64,000 bases of DNA from Pararhodobacter zhoushanensis (GCF_025949695.1 NZ_JAPDFL010000001.1:3599501-3663500); one strand, 5' to 3'. Shown: positions 1-9,929, numbered from the stretch's first letter. Translations and numbers: made by a program. Notes: generated by a model from the letters alone, not told the origin.

Positions 1-320
1 AGGTCTTCGGCGCTGGGGCCTTCTTCGGACGGGTCCGGCGGCAGCAGCAGACGCGATTTCAGGAACGCCAGCCAGGCCGCCATCACCAGATAATCGGCGG
101 CCAGTTCGATCCTGAGCGCGCGCGCAGCCTCGACAAAGCGCAGGTATTGCTCGGCCAGTTGCAGCACCGAGATGCGGCGCAGATCGACTTTCTGGCGGCG
201 TGACAGGGTCAACAGCAGGTCGAGCGGCCCTTCATAGCCGTCGACATCGACGATCAAGGCCTCGTCTTCGAGGCGGGCGGCAACCGAGTCACCGCTCTGC
301 GTCGCCTCGGCGTCACTCAT
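1..320 (-). CDS. scpA: Segregation and condensation protein A, N-terminal part (runs off the window)
   Basis: ScpA is the kleisin subunit that bridges SMC heads in the SMC-ScpAB chromosome-condensing complex. About 106 codons are visible. After a short variable leader they carry the family's N-terminal signature YEGPLDLLLTLSRRQKVDL and then the helix containing LAEQYLRFVEAARAL, which is the SMC-binding part. The C-terminal winged helix lies outside the window. The ATG at 318-320 starts just after the stop of nagZ, so the two are probably cotranscribed; nagZ followed by scpA is a common order in Rhodobacteraceae. Partial only because of the window edge. Confidence 0.9.
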   Translation of the reverse strand, partial: MSDAEATQSGDSVAARLEDEALIVDVDGYEGPLDLLLTLSRRQKVDLRRISVLQLAEQYLRFVEAARALRIELAADYLVMAAWLAFLKSRLLLPPDPSEEGPSAED

Positions 321-326
321 TGCGCA

Positions 327-1310
327 TCAGGCCCTTGCGTTGCTGAGGCGCTCAAAATCGGCGGTGGCGGCGGCAATGTCAATCGCGGCTGGTTCGCGGC
401 GCATGGCAAGCGCCCGCTCGGCCCGGATCGCGGCCTTGGCGCTCAGCGTTCCCGAGGCCGCCACGACCCCCGGCATCTCGGCCATGTCGCCCGAGCAATG
501 CAGCACGATATCGCAGCCCGCCGCGATCGCCCGGCCTGCGCGGTCGGGCAAGCTGCCGCCCAGCGCGTTCATGTTCAGATCATCGGTCATCAGCAACCCG
601 TCAAAGCCCAGGCTCTCGCGCAGATAACGCAGAACAATGGGCGAGAGGGTGGCAGGCGTGTCGGGATCGAGCGCCTCGATCACCATATGGCCGGTCATGC
701 CCAAGGGCAGGTCGGCCAGCGCGCGGACGGGCACGAAATCATGCGTTTCCAGCCCGGCCAGCGGGGTTTTGCAGCGCGCCAGTTCCAGATGCGTGTCGGC
801 ATTCGCCGCGCCGTGCCCCGGCAGGTGCTTGATCACCGGCAGCACGCCGCCCGCCAGCAGCCCGTCAGCCGCTGCCCGGGCCAGCACGGCAACCTCAGCC
901 GGGTCCGGTGACCAGATGCGGCGTTGCAGGAAGGGGTGCGTTTGCAGCCCCGCCACATCAATCACCGGCGCGCAATTGCCGTCAACGCCGCAGGCGCGCA
1001 GCTCGGCCGCCATCAGCCGGTGGCGCAGGCGCACGGCCTCGGCCCCGCCCGCCTGTGCGCTGGCATCATCCCAGGCGCGGGCCAGCGGTGCGCGCAGGCG
1101 GGCGACAGTGCCGCCCTCCTGATCCATGAACACCGGCGCGTCACGGCCCACGGTCTCACGCAGCGCCGCCGTCAGCGCGCGCAGCTGCGCGGCGCTTTCG
1201 ACGTTGCGCTTGAAGAGGATAAAGCCCCACGGGTCAGCATCGCGGAAAAACGCGGCCTCGGCGGTGCTCAGCACCGGCCCGGCACAGCCCAGGATCGTGG
1301 CGCCGGTCAT
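327..1310 (-). CDS. nagZ: Beta-N-acetylhexosaminidase (GH3), NagZ-type
   Basis: Cytoplasmic peptidoglycan-recycling glycosidase that removes GlcNAc from GlcNAc-anhydroMurNAc peptides. The 327 residues are a single GH3 N-terminal TIM barrel, the normal NagZ length. The family's His/Asp loop KHLPGHG...ADTH lies at about 161-173, and MTDDLNM near 241-247 contains the catalytic aspartate. The ATG is 8 bp from the stop of the upstream SPOR-domain gene and the stop is 7 bp before scpA, so this is a tight operon. A SPOR protein next door fits a cell-wall theme. Confidence 0.93.
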   Translation of the reverse strand: MTGATILGCAGPVLSTAEAAFFRDADPWGFILFKRNVESAAQLRALTAALRETVGRDAPVFMDQEGGTVARLRAPLARAWDDASAQAGGAEAVRLRHRLMAAELRACGVDGNCAPVIDVAGLQTHPFLQRRIWSPDPAEVAVLARAAADGLLAGGVLPVIKHLPGHGAANADTHLELARCKTPLAGLETHDFVPVRALADLPLGMTGHMVIEALDPDTPATLSPIVLRYLRESLGFDGLLMTDDLNMNALGGSLPDRAGRAIAAGCDIVLHCSGDMAEMPGVVAASGTLSAKAAIRAERALAMRREPAAIDIAAATADFERLSNARA

Positions 1311-1317
1311 ACGCGGC

Positions 1318-2307
1318 TCAGCGGATCAGCGTCGGGATACAATCGACGCTCTCGGCCATCAGCATGGTGCAGAAGCGCCGCGCTTCGGGCTCGTCCGAGA
1401 AACCGGCGGCACGCAGCCGGTAGAACACCCGCCCGCCCGAGGTGGCAGGCTCGATGATCCGGCCCCGGCTTTCAAGGAAACTGGGGAAGCGCTCGTTGAT
1501 CGCCTCCCATGCGCCGCGCGCGGCGGCCTCGTCGTCATAGACGCCAAGCTGCACCAGACGGGTGCCCGGGGTCAGCGTGTCCGGGTCGACCTCGGTCACC
1601 GGGCTGGTGCTGAGCCGGGTGACCAGCTCTTGCAGCAAGGCCTCGGCCTGCGCGTCGGTGCCCCCGCTGAGCGGGGCCTGCGCCACCGCCTGCACGGCGA
1701 CCTCAGGGCGGGAGACGGCGCTGGCGACGACGGTGGCATTGCGCGCCCGGGGATAGGGCGAGCGCGACACGCCGGGGGCCGAAGCGGGAATGATCTGCAG
1801 CGTTTGCGACGCGGCAGCCTGCGTGATCGACACCGGCGCATCGCTGGGGGCAGCCACCGGGGCCGGAGCCGGAGCCGCGACCTGCACCGCGCCCGGCGCG
1901 CTGATCGGCGTGCCCCGCGCGGTCATCACCTCAGCCGAGCGATCCTCGGCCGACAGATCCAGCGATTGCGGTGCCAGCGCGATGGTCTGCGCGGCGCTCG
2001 CCGCACCACCCTCTGCCGCGACGGTGTTGACGGCAAGCCCCTGATAGGCCGCCTGACGGCCACCGGGATCCTCGGGCGATTGACGGGCGGGACCGGCCAG
2101 TGCGCGGATCACCGGCACCCCGGTCACATCGCGCACCATCAGGCGGTAGGACCACACACCCACCCCGCACAGCAGCGCCACAGAAAGCGCTGCACCTGCC
2201 AGATTGACCATCCGCCCCATGCGGCCCGGTTGAGCCGCGTAGGGATCACCGGACGGAATCCGTCCGGGCTGCGGGGCATACTGCCCCTCATAATAGCCTT
2301 GTGCCAT
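1318..2307 (-). CDS. SPOR domain-containing membrane protein
   Basis: Residues about 30-57 form one transmembrane helix after a short Pro/Gly/Gln-rich cytoplasmic tail. A long Ala/Pro/Val-rich low-complexity periplasmic linker follows, then a C-terminal SPOR domain (about 245-329, with VQLGVYDDEAAARGAWEAI and a second half ending in CIPTLIR). SPOR domains bind denuded septal peptidoglycan, so a role in cell division or wall remodelling is inferred. It lies between argS and nagZ in the same orientation. Which SPOR protein of the family this is (FtsN-like or other) cannot be told from sequence alone. Confidence 0.85.
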   Translation of the reverse strand: MAQGYYEGQYAPQPGRIPSGDPYAAQPGRMGRMVNLAGAALSVALLCGVGVWSYRLMVRDVTGVPVIRALAGPARQSPEDPGGRQAAYQGLAVNTVAAEGGAASAAQTIALAPQSLDLSAEDRSAEVMTARGTPISAPGAVQVAAPAPAPVAAPSDAPVSITQAAASQTLQIIPASAPGVSRSPYPRARNATVVASAVSRPEVAVQAVAQAPLSGGTDAQAEALLQELVTRLSTSPVTEVDPDTLTPGTRLVQLGVYDDEAAARGAWEAINERFPSFLESRGRIIEPATSGGRVFYRLRAAGFSDEPEARRFCTMLMAESVDCIPTLIR

Positions 2308-2405
2308 GCTCGCCTCACAAACCCGCCGGGTTGGTCCCGGTCTTGGCCTACGTTCAATACACGCCCGCTTTCACGAACGCCCCTGCCCGCGCGCTGGCCT
2401 GTAGT

Positions 2406-4148
2406 TCAGCGCATTTCCTCGACAGGGGTGACGCCAAGGATAGCAAGACCCGCAGAAATAACAACGCCCACGGCGCGTGCCAGAGCGATTTTGCTCGCCA
2501 TTGTGGCCGCATCGTCCTGTACGAAGCGCAAAGCGGGCTCGTCATTGCCTTTATTCCAGTGGCCATGCAGGTCTGCGGCCAGTTCACCGAGGTATCCGGC
2601 GACGCGGTGCGGCTCATGCGCACGGGCGGCAATTTCGACCTGACGTGGCCAATCGGCCATCTTGCGGATCAGCGCGATCTCGGCGGGGTGGTCCAGTGCG
2701 GCCAGATCGGCCTGCGCCAGCGCGGCGTCCGAGGTGTCGATCCCGGCCGCAGCGGCCTTGCGCAGCACCGAGGCGACGCGGGCGCTAGCGTATTGCACAT
2801 ACCAGACCGGGTTGTCGCGCGATTGCTCCTGCACCTTGGCAAAGTCGAAATCGAGCGCCGCGTCGTTCTTGCGGGTCAGCATGACGAAACGGGTCACATC
2901 GGCGCCCACCTCGTCGACCACATCACGCAGGGTGACAAACGTCCCTGCCCGCTTGGACATCTTGAACGGCTCGCCGTTTTTATACAGCTTCACCAGCTGG
3001 ATCAGCTTGATATCCAGCGGCACGCGCCCGTCCGACAAGGCCGAAACCGCCGCTTTCATCCGCTTGACATAGCCGCCATGATCCGCGCCCAGAATGTCGA
3101 TCAGCAGATCGAAGCCGCGCTGCACCTTGTCGTAGTGGTAGGCGATATCAGGGGCAAAATAAGTCCAGCCGCCGTCGGATTTCTTGACCGGGCGGTCCAC
3201 GTCATCGCCATGCGCGGTGGATTTGAACAGCGTCTGTTCGCGCGGCTCCCAATCATCCAGCGTCTTGCCCTTCGGCGGCTCCAGCACGCCCTCATAGATC
3301 AGGCCCATGCCGCGCAGCGTGTCGATGGCCGCCTCGATCTTGCCGGTGCCGTAAAGCGCCTTTTCGCTGGAATAGACGTCCATCTTGACGCCCAGCGCTT
3401 CCAGATCGCCCCGGATCATTTCCATCATCGCCTGGGTGGAAAACTCGCGGAAGATCGGCAGCCAGTCGGATTCGGGCGCGGTCAGGAAGGTGTCGCCGTA
3501 TTGTTCCTTGAGCGCTTCGCCCACCGGGATCAGATAATCGCCGGGGTAGAGCCCCTCGGCGATCTCGGGGGAAAGGCCGTTTGCCTCGCGGTAGCGCTCA
3601 AAGGCCGAGCGCGCCAGCACATCGACCTGCGCGCCGCCATCGTTGATGTAGTATTCGCGCGTCACGTCGTAGCCGGCGAAATCCAGCAGGCTGGCCAGCG
3701 CATCCCCGACCACCGCGCCGCGCGTGTGGCCGACATGCATCGGGCCGGTCGGGTTGGCGCTGACGAATTCGACGTTGACCTTCTGACCCTTGCCCAAGGT
3801 TGCGCGGCCGAAATCCGTGCCCGCGCCCAGCGCTGAACCGACAATCGCCTGCCAGGCCGAGGGCACCAGCCGAAGGTTCAAAAAGCCCGGCCCTGCCACC
3901 TCGACCGCCGCGATGCGCGGATCGGCCGACAGACGGCTCGCCAGCGCATCAGCGATCTCGCGCGGTTTCAGGCCCGAGGGCTTGGCCAGCACCATCGCCG
4001 CATTGGTCGCCATATCGCCATGCGCCGCATCGCGGGGCGGTTCGACCGTCACCGCTGCGGTTTCCAATCCTGCGGGCAGAACGCCCTCGCTGGCCATCGC
4101 GCCGAGACACTCGACCACCAGCACGCGAATATCGTTGAACAGGTTCAT
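2406..4148 (-). CDS. argS: Arginyl-tRNA synthetase
   Basis: Class I aminoacyl-tRNA synthetase charging tRNA-Arg. The 580-residue protein shows the N-terminal Add-1 domain (1-90), the HIGH-type motif in [13 protein letters not shown] near residue 125, the KMSKRAG loop near 400, and a C-terminal DALR anticodon-binding domain ([14 protein letters not shown] onward). The length is standard. The gap to the SPOR gene is about 100 bp, so it may be transcribed with the downstream nagZ-scpA set. Confidence 0.97.
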   Translation of the reverse strand: MNLFNDIRVLVVECLGAMASEGVLPAGLETAAVTVEPPRDAAHGDMATNAAMVLAKPSGLKPREIADALASRLSADPRIAAVEVAGPGFLNLRLVPSAWQAIVGSALGAGTDFGRATLGKGQKVNVEFVSANPTGPMHVGHTRGAVVGDALASLLDFAGYDVTREYYINDGGAQVDVLARSAFERYREANGLSPEIAEGLYPGDYLIPVGEALKEQYGDTFLTAPESDWLPIFREFSTQAMMEMIRGDLEALGVKMDVYSSEKALYGTGKIEAAIDTLRGMGLIYEGVLEPPKGKTLDDWEPREQTLFKSTAHGDDVDRPVKKSDGGWTYFAPDIAYHYDKVQRGFDLLIDILGADHGGYVKRMKAAVSALSDGRVPLDIKLIQLVKLYKNGEPFKMSKRAGTFVTLRDVVDEVGADVTRFVMLTRKNDAALDFDFAKVQEQSRDNPVWYVQYASARVASVLRKAAAAGIDTSDAALAQADLAALDHPAEIALIRKMADWPRQVEIAARAHEPHRVAGYLGELAADLHGHWNKGNDEPALRFVQDDAATMASKIALARAVGVVISAGLAILGVTPVEEMR

Positions 4149-4215
4149 ATCGTCGTCCTTTGTTGCCCCTGCACTACCACGGCGGCGGCGAAGGTCAACT
4201 CGCGGAACGCCTTGT

Positions 4216-5754
4216 TTAGTGCTCGGACGGGGGCAAAGAGGGGGCAGCGGCCTTGTCGGTGTTCACCCTGAGCAGGAAAACGATCGGCAGAGCGCAGGCA
4301 GTGAAGATCAGCATCAGCAGGAAATTGTCGACATAGGCGATCATCGCGGCCTGTTGCGTCACCAGCCCGTCCACCTGCGCCGCCACCGTCAGATTGCCCT
4401 GCAGCAAGCCCGGCACCAGCTGGTGCACGGCCTGCGAGTCCGCACCAAGGCGCGACGCGAGTTCCTCGTGATTGGTCGCGATCATCCGCGCCAGCACCGA
4501 GGTCACGATGGAAATCCCCAACCCCGAGCCCACGTTGCGCACCAGCGCGAACATCGACGTGCCGTCGCTGCGATACTTGGCCGACAGCGTGGCGAAGGTC
4601 AGCGTCGAGAACGGCACGAACACGAAGCCCAGCCCAAAGCCCTGCATCACACCCGACCAGACGATGGGCCAGACATCCATCATCGTGTCATAGCCGGTCA
4701 TCATCCAGAAAGCGCCGATGGTCAGCGCCATGCCGAAAGTCACCAGCAGGCGCGGGTCTACCTTGCCCATCAGGCGACCCACGACGATCATCGACAGCAT
4801 GGTGCCGATCCCACGCGGGGCCATGGCGATGCCGGTGGTGATCACCGGATACCCCAGCAGATTTTGCAGCAGCGGCGGCAGCAGGGCGAGGCCCGAGAAC
4901 AGCGTCAGGCCGATCACGAAGATGAACAAGAGCCCCATGGAAAAGTTGCGGTCGGCGAACATGCGCAGATCGATGAACGGCTCGTCCGCCGTCAGGCAGT
5001 GGACGATGAACACCCACAAGCCACTGATCGACAGGCCGATATAGATCCATGTCTCGGGCGAGCCGAGCCAGCCGACAGCCTGCCCCCGGTCCAGCATCAG
5101 CTGCAGCGCGCCAATTGCCAGCCCCAGCATCGCGAAGCCGAAGAAGTCAAAGCGCCGGGTGCGCGTCGGGGTTCTGGGCATGAAGGCGGCGACGCCCAGC
5201 AGCGCCATGATGCCGATGGGCAGGTTGACCAGAAACACATAGCGCCAGCCGAAATCCTCGGTCAGCCAGCCGCCCAGCGTCGGGCCGACAATCGGCCCCA
5301 GCATGATGCCCGCGCCGTAAACGGCCATCGCCTGACCCATGCGCTCGCGCGGGTTGATGTCCAGAATCGTGCTCTGCGCCAAGGGGCTGAGCACCGCGCC
5401 GAACAGGCCCTGCATGACGCGGAACAGCACCATTTCCTCAAGCCCCGTGGCGATCCCGCACAACAGCGACGAGCCGGTGAACCCGGCAATGGCGATCAGG
5501 AACAACAGCCGCGCGCCCAGACGGTCGACCAGCCAGCCGGTCAGCGGCGTGGCGATGGCCGAGGCGACGATATACGAGGTCAGCACCCAGGTGATTTCTT
5601 CCTGACTGGCCCCGAGGCTGGCGGTCATATGCGGCAACGCGACATTGGCAATCGTGGTGTCGAGCACCTGCATGATCGTCGCCAGCATGATCGCCACCGT
5701 CAGCCAGCCGCGATGCGCGACCTCAAGGTTCGGGCGCGACAGGGCGGCGGTCAT
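4216..5754 (-). CDS. DHA2-family MFS multidrug efflux permease (EmrB-type)
   Basis: A 512-residue protein with about 14 hydrophobic segments, the DHA2 layout. The family motif C region ([18 protein letters not shown]) and motif A-like [12 protein letters not shown] are clear. It is a proton-drug antiporter of the inner membrane that works with the periplasmic adaptor encoded just upstream. Order marR-like, HlyD-like, EmrB-like on the minus strand is a classic drug-responsive efflux operon. Substrate cannot be predicted. Confidence 0.92.
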   Translation of the reverse strand: MTAALSRPNLEVAHRGWLTVAIMLATIMQVLDTTIANVALPHMTASLGASQEEITWVLTSYIVASAIATPLTGWLVDRLGARLLFLIAIAGFTGSSLLCGIATGLEEMVLFRVMQGLFGAVLSPLAQSTILDINPRERMGQAMAVYGAGIMLGPIVGPTLGGWLTEDFGWRYVFLVNLPIGIMALLGVAAFMPRTPTRTRRFDFFGFAMLGLAIGALQLMLDRGQAVGWLGSPETWIYIGLSISGLWVFIVHCLTADEPFIDLRMFADRNFSMGLLFIFVIGLTLFSGLALLPPLLQNLLGYPVITTGIAMAPRGIGTMLSMIVVGRLMGKVDPRLLVTFGMALTIGAFWMMTGYDTMMDVWPIVWSGVMQGFGLGFVFVPFSTLTFATLSAKYRSDGTSMFALVRNVGSGLGISIVTSVLARMIATNHEELASRLGADSQAVHQLVPGLLQGNLTVAAQVDGLVTQQAAMIAYVDNFLLMLIFTACALPIVFLLRVNTDKAAAPSLPPSEH

Positions 5755-5821
5755 GGCAGCAGATGCGCAAGGTTGAGGCGGTCATAGCGGCTGGCCCCGG
5801 TATCGACCGAGACCCCGGCAC

Positions 5822-6886
5822 TCAGCCCCCGCGCAGCGGGCGGTCAGAGCTGCTCTCCAGCCGGATGCGCACGGGCACCCGCTGCACGACCTTGACCCAG
5901 TTGCCGGTCGCGTTCTGCGCCGGGATCAGCGAGAATTGCGAGCCGGTGGCGGCGCCGATGCTCTGCACCGTGCCGCGCAGTTCCAGCCCGGAATAGGCGT
6001 CCAGCGTCACCGTTACCGGCTGGCCGGGGATCAGCGCGCCGACCTGCGTTTCCTTGAAATTCGCCTCGATCCACGAGGTATCAGCCTCGACCAGACTGGC
6101 CACCATTGTGCCTGTGCTGATGTACTGACCGATGTTCAGGCTGGCCGTCTGGCTGACCACACCGGAAGCCGGGGCGCGGATCACCGTATGCGCCAGCGCG
6201 CGTTCGGCCGCTTCGCGGGCCGAGATGGCGGCCCGCACCGACGGCATGGTGTCAATCTCGCGCCCGGGATCGCCGCCCAGCGCGGCGGCGGCCTGCGTCA
6301 CGGCCAGTGCGGCCAGCGTCACATCGTTTTCCGCAGATTGAACGGTCAGTGAGGCGGTATCGAGCGCCGTGTTCGAGATCACGCCGCGCGTTTCCAGCTC
6401 GGTCTGACGCTCGAATTCATGCTCGCGCAGCGCCTGAACCTGACGCGCCGCATCCAGTCGGCCCTGCGCCGTCACCAGCGCCGAGCGCAACTGCTCGGCC
6501 CCCAGCCGCGCGGCGGCCAGCGCCGCGTCGGCCTGATCCAGCGCGATGCGGTAAGGTTCGTCGTCGATGCGAAACAGGATATCCCCGGCCTCGACAGGCT
6601 GGTTTTCCACCGCGACCACCTCGGTGATGCGGCCCGACACATCGGCGCTGACCGGCAGGATCGCCTGGCGGACATAGGCGTTATCGGTGGTCTCGTACCG
6701 CCCACCGGTCAGCCACGCATAGCCGCCGCCCAGCGCCAGCAACAAGGGCACCGACAGCATCAGCACCCGGCGGCTGCGCTTGCGGGCAGGCTTGGCAGGG
6801 GCGGTTACCGGCTCGGGCTTGGCATCGGCCTGCGACGCGTCGAAGGCAGCGGTGGTGTCTTTGGGGCTCATGGCTTCATCATTCAT
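5822..6886 (-). CDS. HlyD-family periplasmic adaptor (EmrA-type)
   Basis: Membrane fusion protein linking the inner-membrane EmrB-like pump to an outer-membrane channel. One N-terminal TM helix (RRVLMLSVPLLLALGGGYAW) follows a Lys/Ala/Pro-rich cytoplasmic tail. Then come a biotinyl-lipoyl half (ENQPVEAGDILFRIDDEPY), a coiled-coil hairpin and a second lipoyl half (IRAPASGVVSQTASLNIGQY). The frame is open further upstream to a TTG at 6917-6919. I prefer the ATG at 6884-6886, which overlaps the marR stop by 8 bp; no strong ribosome site decides the start. Confidence 0.9.
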   Translation of the reverse strand: MNDEAMSPKDTTAAFDASQADAKPEPVTAPAKPARKRSRRVLMLSVPLLLALGGGYAWLTGGRYETTDNAYVRQAILPVSADVSGRITEVVAVENQPVEAGDILFRIDDEPYRIALDQADAALAAARLGAEQLRSALVTAQGRLDAARQVQALREHEFERQTELETRGVISNTALDTASLTVQSAENDVTLAALAVTQAAAALGGDPGREIDTMPSVRAAISAREAAERALAHTVIRAPASGVVSQTASLNIGQYISTGTMVASLVEADTSWIEANFKETQVGALIPGQPVTVTLDAYSGLELRGTVQSIGAATGSQFSLIPAQNATGNWVKVVQRVPVRIRLESSSDRPLRGG

Positions 6887-7334
6887 TGATGGCGGCATCG
6901 CAGGGGGCGGTGGTTTCAAGGTTGGTCATGATCTGGCCGAGCAGCCGGATCAGCGTCTCGCTCTCGTCAGGCGCGATCCCCGTCAGCGCGCGTTCCATCA
7001 TGTGCTGCGCGACCAGACGCATTTCCTCGATGATCGGCAGGGCAGCGGGGGTCAGCAGGACCAGTTTGGCGCGGCTGTCGGTCGGATCGGGTTCGCGCCG
7101 GACGTAGCCGTGCTTTTCCAGCCGGTCGATGGTGTCACTCATCGTCATCGGGCTGACTTCGATCCGGGCAGCGATCACCGACTGGGTCAGCCCGTCCTGC
7201 CGCGCCAGCACACCCAAGGTGCGCCATTGCAGCAGGCTGAGCTTGTGATCACGCGCGCGCCTGCTGAACTCGCTGCGCATCACGCGCGCGGTGTCGATGA
7301 GCAGGGCCAGCAGCGGAGAAGAGTGAGTCGCCAT
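6879..7334 (-). CDS. MarR-family transcriptional regulator of the efflux operon
   Basis: A 151-residue winged-helix regulator: LSLLQWRTLGVLARQDGLTQ and the recognition helix SVIAARIEVSPMTMSDTIDR, followed by the wing (GYVRREPDPTDSRAK). The ATG at 7332-7334 is chosen because GGAAG lies just upstream; a longer frame exists but would start inside the operator. The gene is first in an operon with the HlyD and EmrB genes. A perfect 14-bp inverted repeat (7344-7382) directly upstream is its likely operator, which predicts autorepression released by a drug-like ligand. Confidence 0.92.
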   Translation of the reverse strand: MATHSSPLLALLIDTARVMRSEFSRRARDHKLSLLQWRTLGVLARQDGLTQSVIAARIEVSPMTMSDTIDRLEKHGYVRREPDPTDSRAKLVLLTPAALPIIEEMRLVAQHMMERALTGIAPDESETLIRLLGQIMTNLETTAPCDAAINE

Positions 7335-7343
7335 AGAATCTTC

Positions 7344-7382
7344 CTTTGTTACGGACCGATATAATAAAGGTCCGTAACAAAG
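7344..7382. promoter_or_regulatory. Perfect dyad operator upstream of the marR-emrAB operon
   Basis: CTTTGTTACGGACC (7344-7357) and its exact reverse complement GGTCCGTAACAAAG (7369-7382) are separated by 11 A/T-rich bases containing TATAAT-like sequence. It starts 10 bp upstream of the marR start codon. The placement over a likely -10 fits MarR autorepression. Binding is inferred, not shown. Confidence 0.8.
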
Positions 7383-7416
7383 CAAGGGCCAGAAATGCTG
7401 CCCTGCAGCAAAAATT

Positions 7417-8622
7417 TCAGCCCGAGACGATATACCGGGTAAAGCGCACCATATCCGAGCCGAGCAGCCGCGAATGCTCTTGCAGCGCGAAACGGTCGGT
7501 CATGCCCGCGACGTAATCCGCCACGATCCGCCCCAGCGCCGCCTCGTCACGCGCGCGGGCCACATCATCGCGCCACTCGTCCGGCAGGCGTGTGGGATCC
7601 TGCATGAACAGCGTGAAGAGATCGCGCACCACCTCTGTCACTTCGGCCCGCATCGCCACCACACGGGGGGCGCGGTACATGCGGGTGAACAGGAACTGGC
7701 GGATTACCTTCAGTTCGCGAAACAGCTTGTCGGAAAAGCGGATGATCGTGGTGCCCAGAAAGCGGATTGCATCGGCATCCTTGGGCTGCGCCGCTTCAAG
7801 CCGGTGGTGGGCGACGGCGATCACATCCTCGACCATCACGCCAAACACCCGGCGCAGCGCCTCATGTCGGCGACGCATCTTGTCCAGACCGGGATAGAGC
7901 GCGTCAACCTCGGCAAAGGCGGGACCGGTGATCGGCAGCGCCATCAGGTCTTCCTCGGTGAACAGGCCCGAGCGCAGACCGTCGTGCAGATCGTGGTGGT
8001 TATAGGCGACGTCATCGGCAATCGCCGCGACCTGCGCCTCGGCGCTGGCATGCGTGTGCAGCCACAGGTCGTGCTGGGCGTTGTATTCCGCCAAAGCCGC
8101 CGGGATCGCACCCTTTTTGGGCGTGCCATCGGGCAGGATGATCGGGCCGTTGTGCTTGGCGATGCCTTCCAGCGTCTCCCAGCTCAGGTTCAGCCCGTCG
8201 AAATCGGCATAGTGCCGTTCCAACGCGGTGACGATCCTGAGCGCCTGCGCGTTATGATCAAACCCGCCATACGGCTCCATCAGCTCGGACAGCGCGTCCT
8301 CACCCGTGTGACCGAAGGGCGTGTGGCCCAGATCATGCGCCAGCGCGATGGCCTCGGCCAGATCGGTGTTCAGCCCCAACGATCCGGCCAGCGTGCGCGC
8401 CACCTGCGCCACCTCGATGGAATGGGTCAGGCGGGTGCGGTAATAATCGCCCTCGTGCTCGATAAACACCTGCGTCTTGTGTTTGAGCCGCCGGAAAGCG
8501 CTGGAATGGATGATCCGGTCACGGTCGCGCTGAAAGGGCGAGCGGAAGGTCGAGATCGTCTCGCGGTGCAGCCGCCCACGGCTTTGCGTGGGGTCTGCGG
8601 CGAAGGGGGCCTTGTCGGTCAT
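7417..8622 (-). CDS. Deoxyguanosinetriphosphate triphosphohydrolase-like HD-domain protein
   Basis: A 401-residue dNTP triphosphohydrolase of the short dGTPase-like class, hydrolysing dNTPs to nucleoside and triphosphate. The N-terminal FRSPFQRDRDRIIHSSAFRR and the HD metal site (THSIEVAQ at 66-73; AHDLGHTPFGH at 95-105) are present, with a further conserved HD-type segment at IADDVAYNHHDLHDG. Transcribed divergently from the ErpA-type gene with about 85 bp between. Typical length; no defect seen. Confidence 0.92.
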   Translation of the reverse strand: MTDKAPFAADPTQSRGRLHRETISTFRSPFQRDRDRIIHSSAFRRLKHKTQVFIEHEGDYYRTRLTHSIEVAQVARTLAGSLGLNTDLAEAIALAHDLGHTPFGHTGEDALSELMEPYGGFDHNAQALRIVTALERHYADFDGLNLSWETLEGIAKHNGPIILPDGTPKKGAIPAALAEYNAQHDLWLHTHASAEAQVAAIADDVAYNHHDLHDGLRSGLFTEEDLMALPITGPAFAEVDALYPGLDKMRRRHEALRRVFGVMVEDVIAVAHHRLEAAQPKDADAIRFLGTTIIRFSDKLFRELKVIRQFLFTRMYRAPRVVAMRAEVTEVVRDLFTLFMQDPTRLPDEWRDDVARARDEAALGRIVADYVAGMTDRFALQEHSRLLGSDMVRFTRYIVSG

Positions 8623-8707
8623 ATCGTCCTACTTGCCGGGTGCGCTTGCCGCACGCCTTTAGCCTGCTTATATCTACACTTGCATAACAGGAAAACGCTG
8701 ATCCGCC

Positions 8708-9033
8708 ATGAAACTGCCCCCCGCGTCACAGATCGCGCCTTTGCGCGCCTCGCCGAGATCGCTGAAAACGCCGGTCAGGACCAGGTCCTGCGCATCGCCG
8801 TGTCGGGCGGGGGGTGTTCGGGCTTTCAATATGAGATCACGCTCGACGCCCCGGCCGAAGATGACCTCGTGCTGGCCGCCAAGGGACAACAGGTGGTCAT
8901 CGACCCCGTATCCCTGCCCTTTCTGGACAACGCGGTGATTGATTTCACCGAAGAGCTGATCGGCGCGCGGTTCGTGATCGAAAACCCCAATGCGGCGTCC
9001 AGCTGCGGTTGCGGGATCAGCTTTTCGATGTAA
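8708..9033 (+). CDS. erpA: ErpA/HesB-type iron-sulfur carrier, apparent frameshift in a C run
   Basis: A-type carrier that delivers Fe-S clusters to apoproteins. The body reads VSGGGCSGFQYEI, then the C-terminal SSCGCGISFSM, giving the three cluster-ligand cysteines of the family. The expected N-terminus begins MKLPP from the ATG at 8708, but the body (from RVTDRAFARLAEI) is in another frame. Adding one C to the six at 8717-8722 joins them exactly into a normal protein of about 109 residues. A sequencing or assembly error is the simplest reading. The alternative is a TTG start at 8680 in the body frame, which would give an unusual N-terminus. Confidence 0.85.
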
Positions 9034-9052
9034 GACCTGCCGTGCAGGCATG

Positions 9053-9080
9053 AAAAAAGGGGCCGCAAGGCCCCTTTTTT
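9053..9080. terminator. Bidirectional Rho-independent terminator between erpA and gcrA
   Basis: GGGGCC-GCAA-GGCCCC flanked by six A on one side and six T on the other. It sits 20 bp after the erpA stop and about 30 bp before the gcrA stop. The genes converge, so this one symmetric hairpin can end both transcripts. Confidence 0.93.
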
Positions 9081-9109
9081 GTTGATCTGATGCGCTCAGC
9101 GCCGCCAGG

Positions 9110-9757
9110 TCAACGACGGCGGTCGCGGCGCGCCTGCATCGGCTGGAACGCGACCGAGACATGCGCCTCGCAATACGGCTTGCCCGCAACAGAGGGCAGA
9201 CCGCAGAACCAGAACTCTTCCGTCGCCGGATCACCGATGGGCCATTTGCAGGTCCGTTCGGTCAATTCCATCAGCGACAGCTTGCGCGCGGTCTTTTCCA
9301 CTTCGCGCACCGAGGCCAGTGCCTCGGGCGAAATCTCGTTGGCCGAGGGCTGCGGCGGCAGCGGCTGACCGGCGGGCACAATCTGCCGGCGGCCCGGCAG
9401 CGCAACCGGCGTCACACCGATCGACACGCCCGAGGTCGGCGGCGGCACGGCGGCGGCAGGCTTGGCCGCGACCGGCTCGGGCTTGGCCGCAGGCTCGGGC
9501 TCTGGTGCCGGAGCAGGCTCGACCCGCGCGGCGGGTTCGGGCGCTTTTTCGGGCGCAGCGGCCGGGGCTGCGGTTTCCGCAGCAGCCGGGGCCGCGGCCG
9601 AGGCGTCGCCCGTGCGGCTGGACAGACCCAGCCGGTGAACCTTGCCGATGACCGCATTGCGCGTCACCGAGCCCAGCTCTTTTGCGATCTGCGAGGCCGA
9701 TTTGCCCTCGGCCCACATTGTCTTGAGCAATTCGACCCGCTCGTCGGTCCAGGACAT
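9110..9757 (-). CDS. gcrA: GcrA family cell-cycle regulator
   Basis: GcrA is an alphaproteobacterial sigma70-associated regulator that activates promoters depending on CcrM methylation. The start MSWTDERVELLKTMWAEG and the helix-turn-helix SASQIAKELGSVTRNAVIGK are diagnostic. The C-terminus has the conserved CKWPIGDP...FWFCG block. The middle (about 55-140) is Ala/Pro/Glu-rich and disordered. I chose the ATG at 9755-9757 because family members start MSW; the frame is open 14 codons further. Total 215 residues. Confidence 0.95.
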   Translation of the reverse strand: MSWTDERVELLKTMWAEGKSASQIAKELGSVTRNAVIGKVHRLGLSSRTGDASAAAPAAAETAAPAAAPEKAPEPAARVEPAPAPEPEPAAKPEPVAAKPAAAVPPPTSGVSIGVTPVALPGRRQIVPAGQPLPPQPSANEISPEALASVREVEKTARKLSLMELTERTCKWPIGDPATEEFWFCGLPSVAGKPYCEAHVSVAFQPMQARRDRRR

Positions 9758-9929
9758 CCGTGACGCTCCACAAGAATTTTGGGCGGCTTCAGCGTGCAAA
9801 CGCGCACGCGGGACTGGCCGCCGATCGCCCCTATTCTATCTTGGAGACGGTGAGATACAAGCAGGCGACGGCGAGGACAAGCCCCGCCCCTTTTGTTTGC
9901 CTGTACGTTTATAAGACCGGAGCCCTATC

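Noticed and set aside
3790..5787. 665-codon plus-strand frame opposite argS and the MFS gene
   Set aside because: His/Gln/Arg-rich shadow of two well-identified minus-strand genes; no domain.
7474..8700. Upstream extension of the erpA reading frame
   Set aside because: It is antisense to the dGTPase-like gene; only the last part from about 8722 is real protein.
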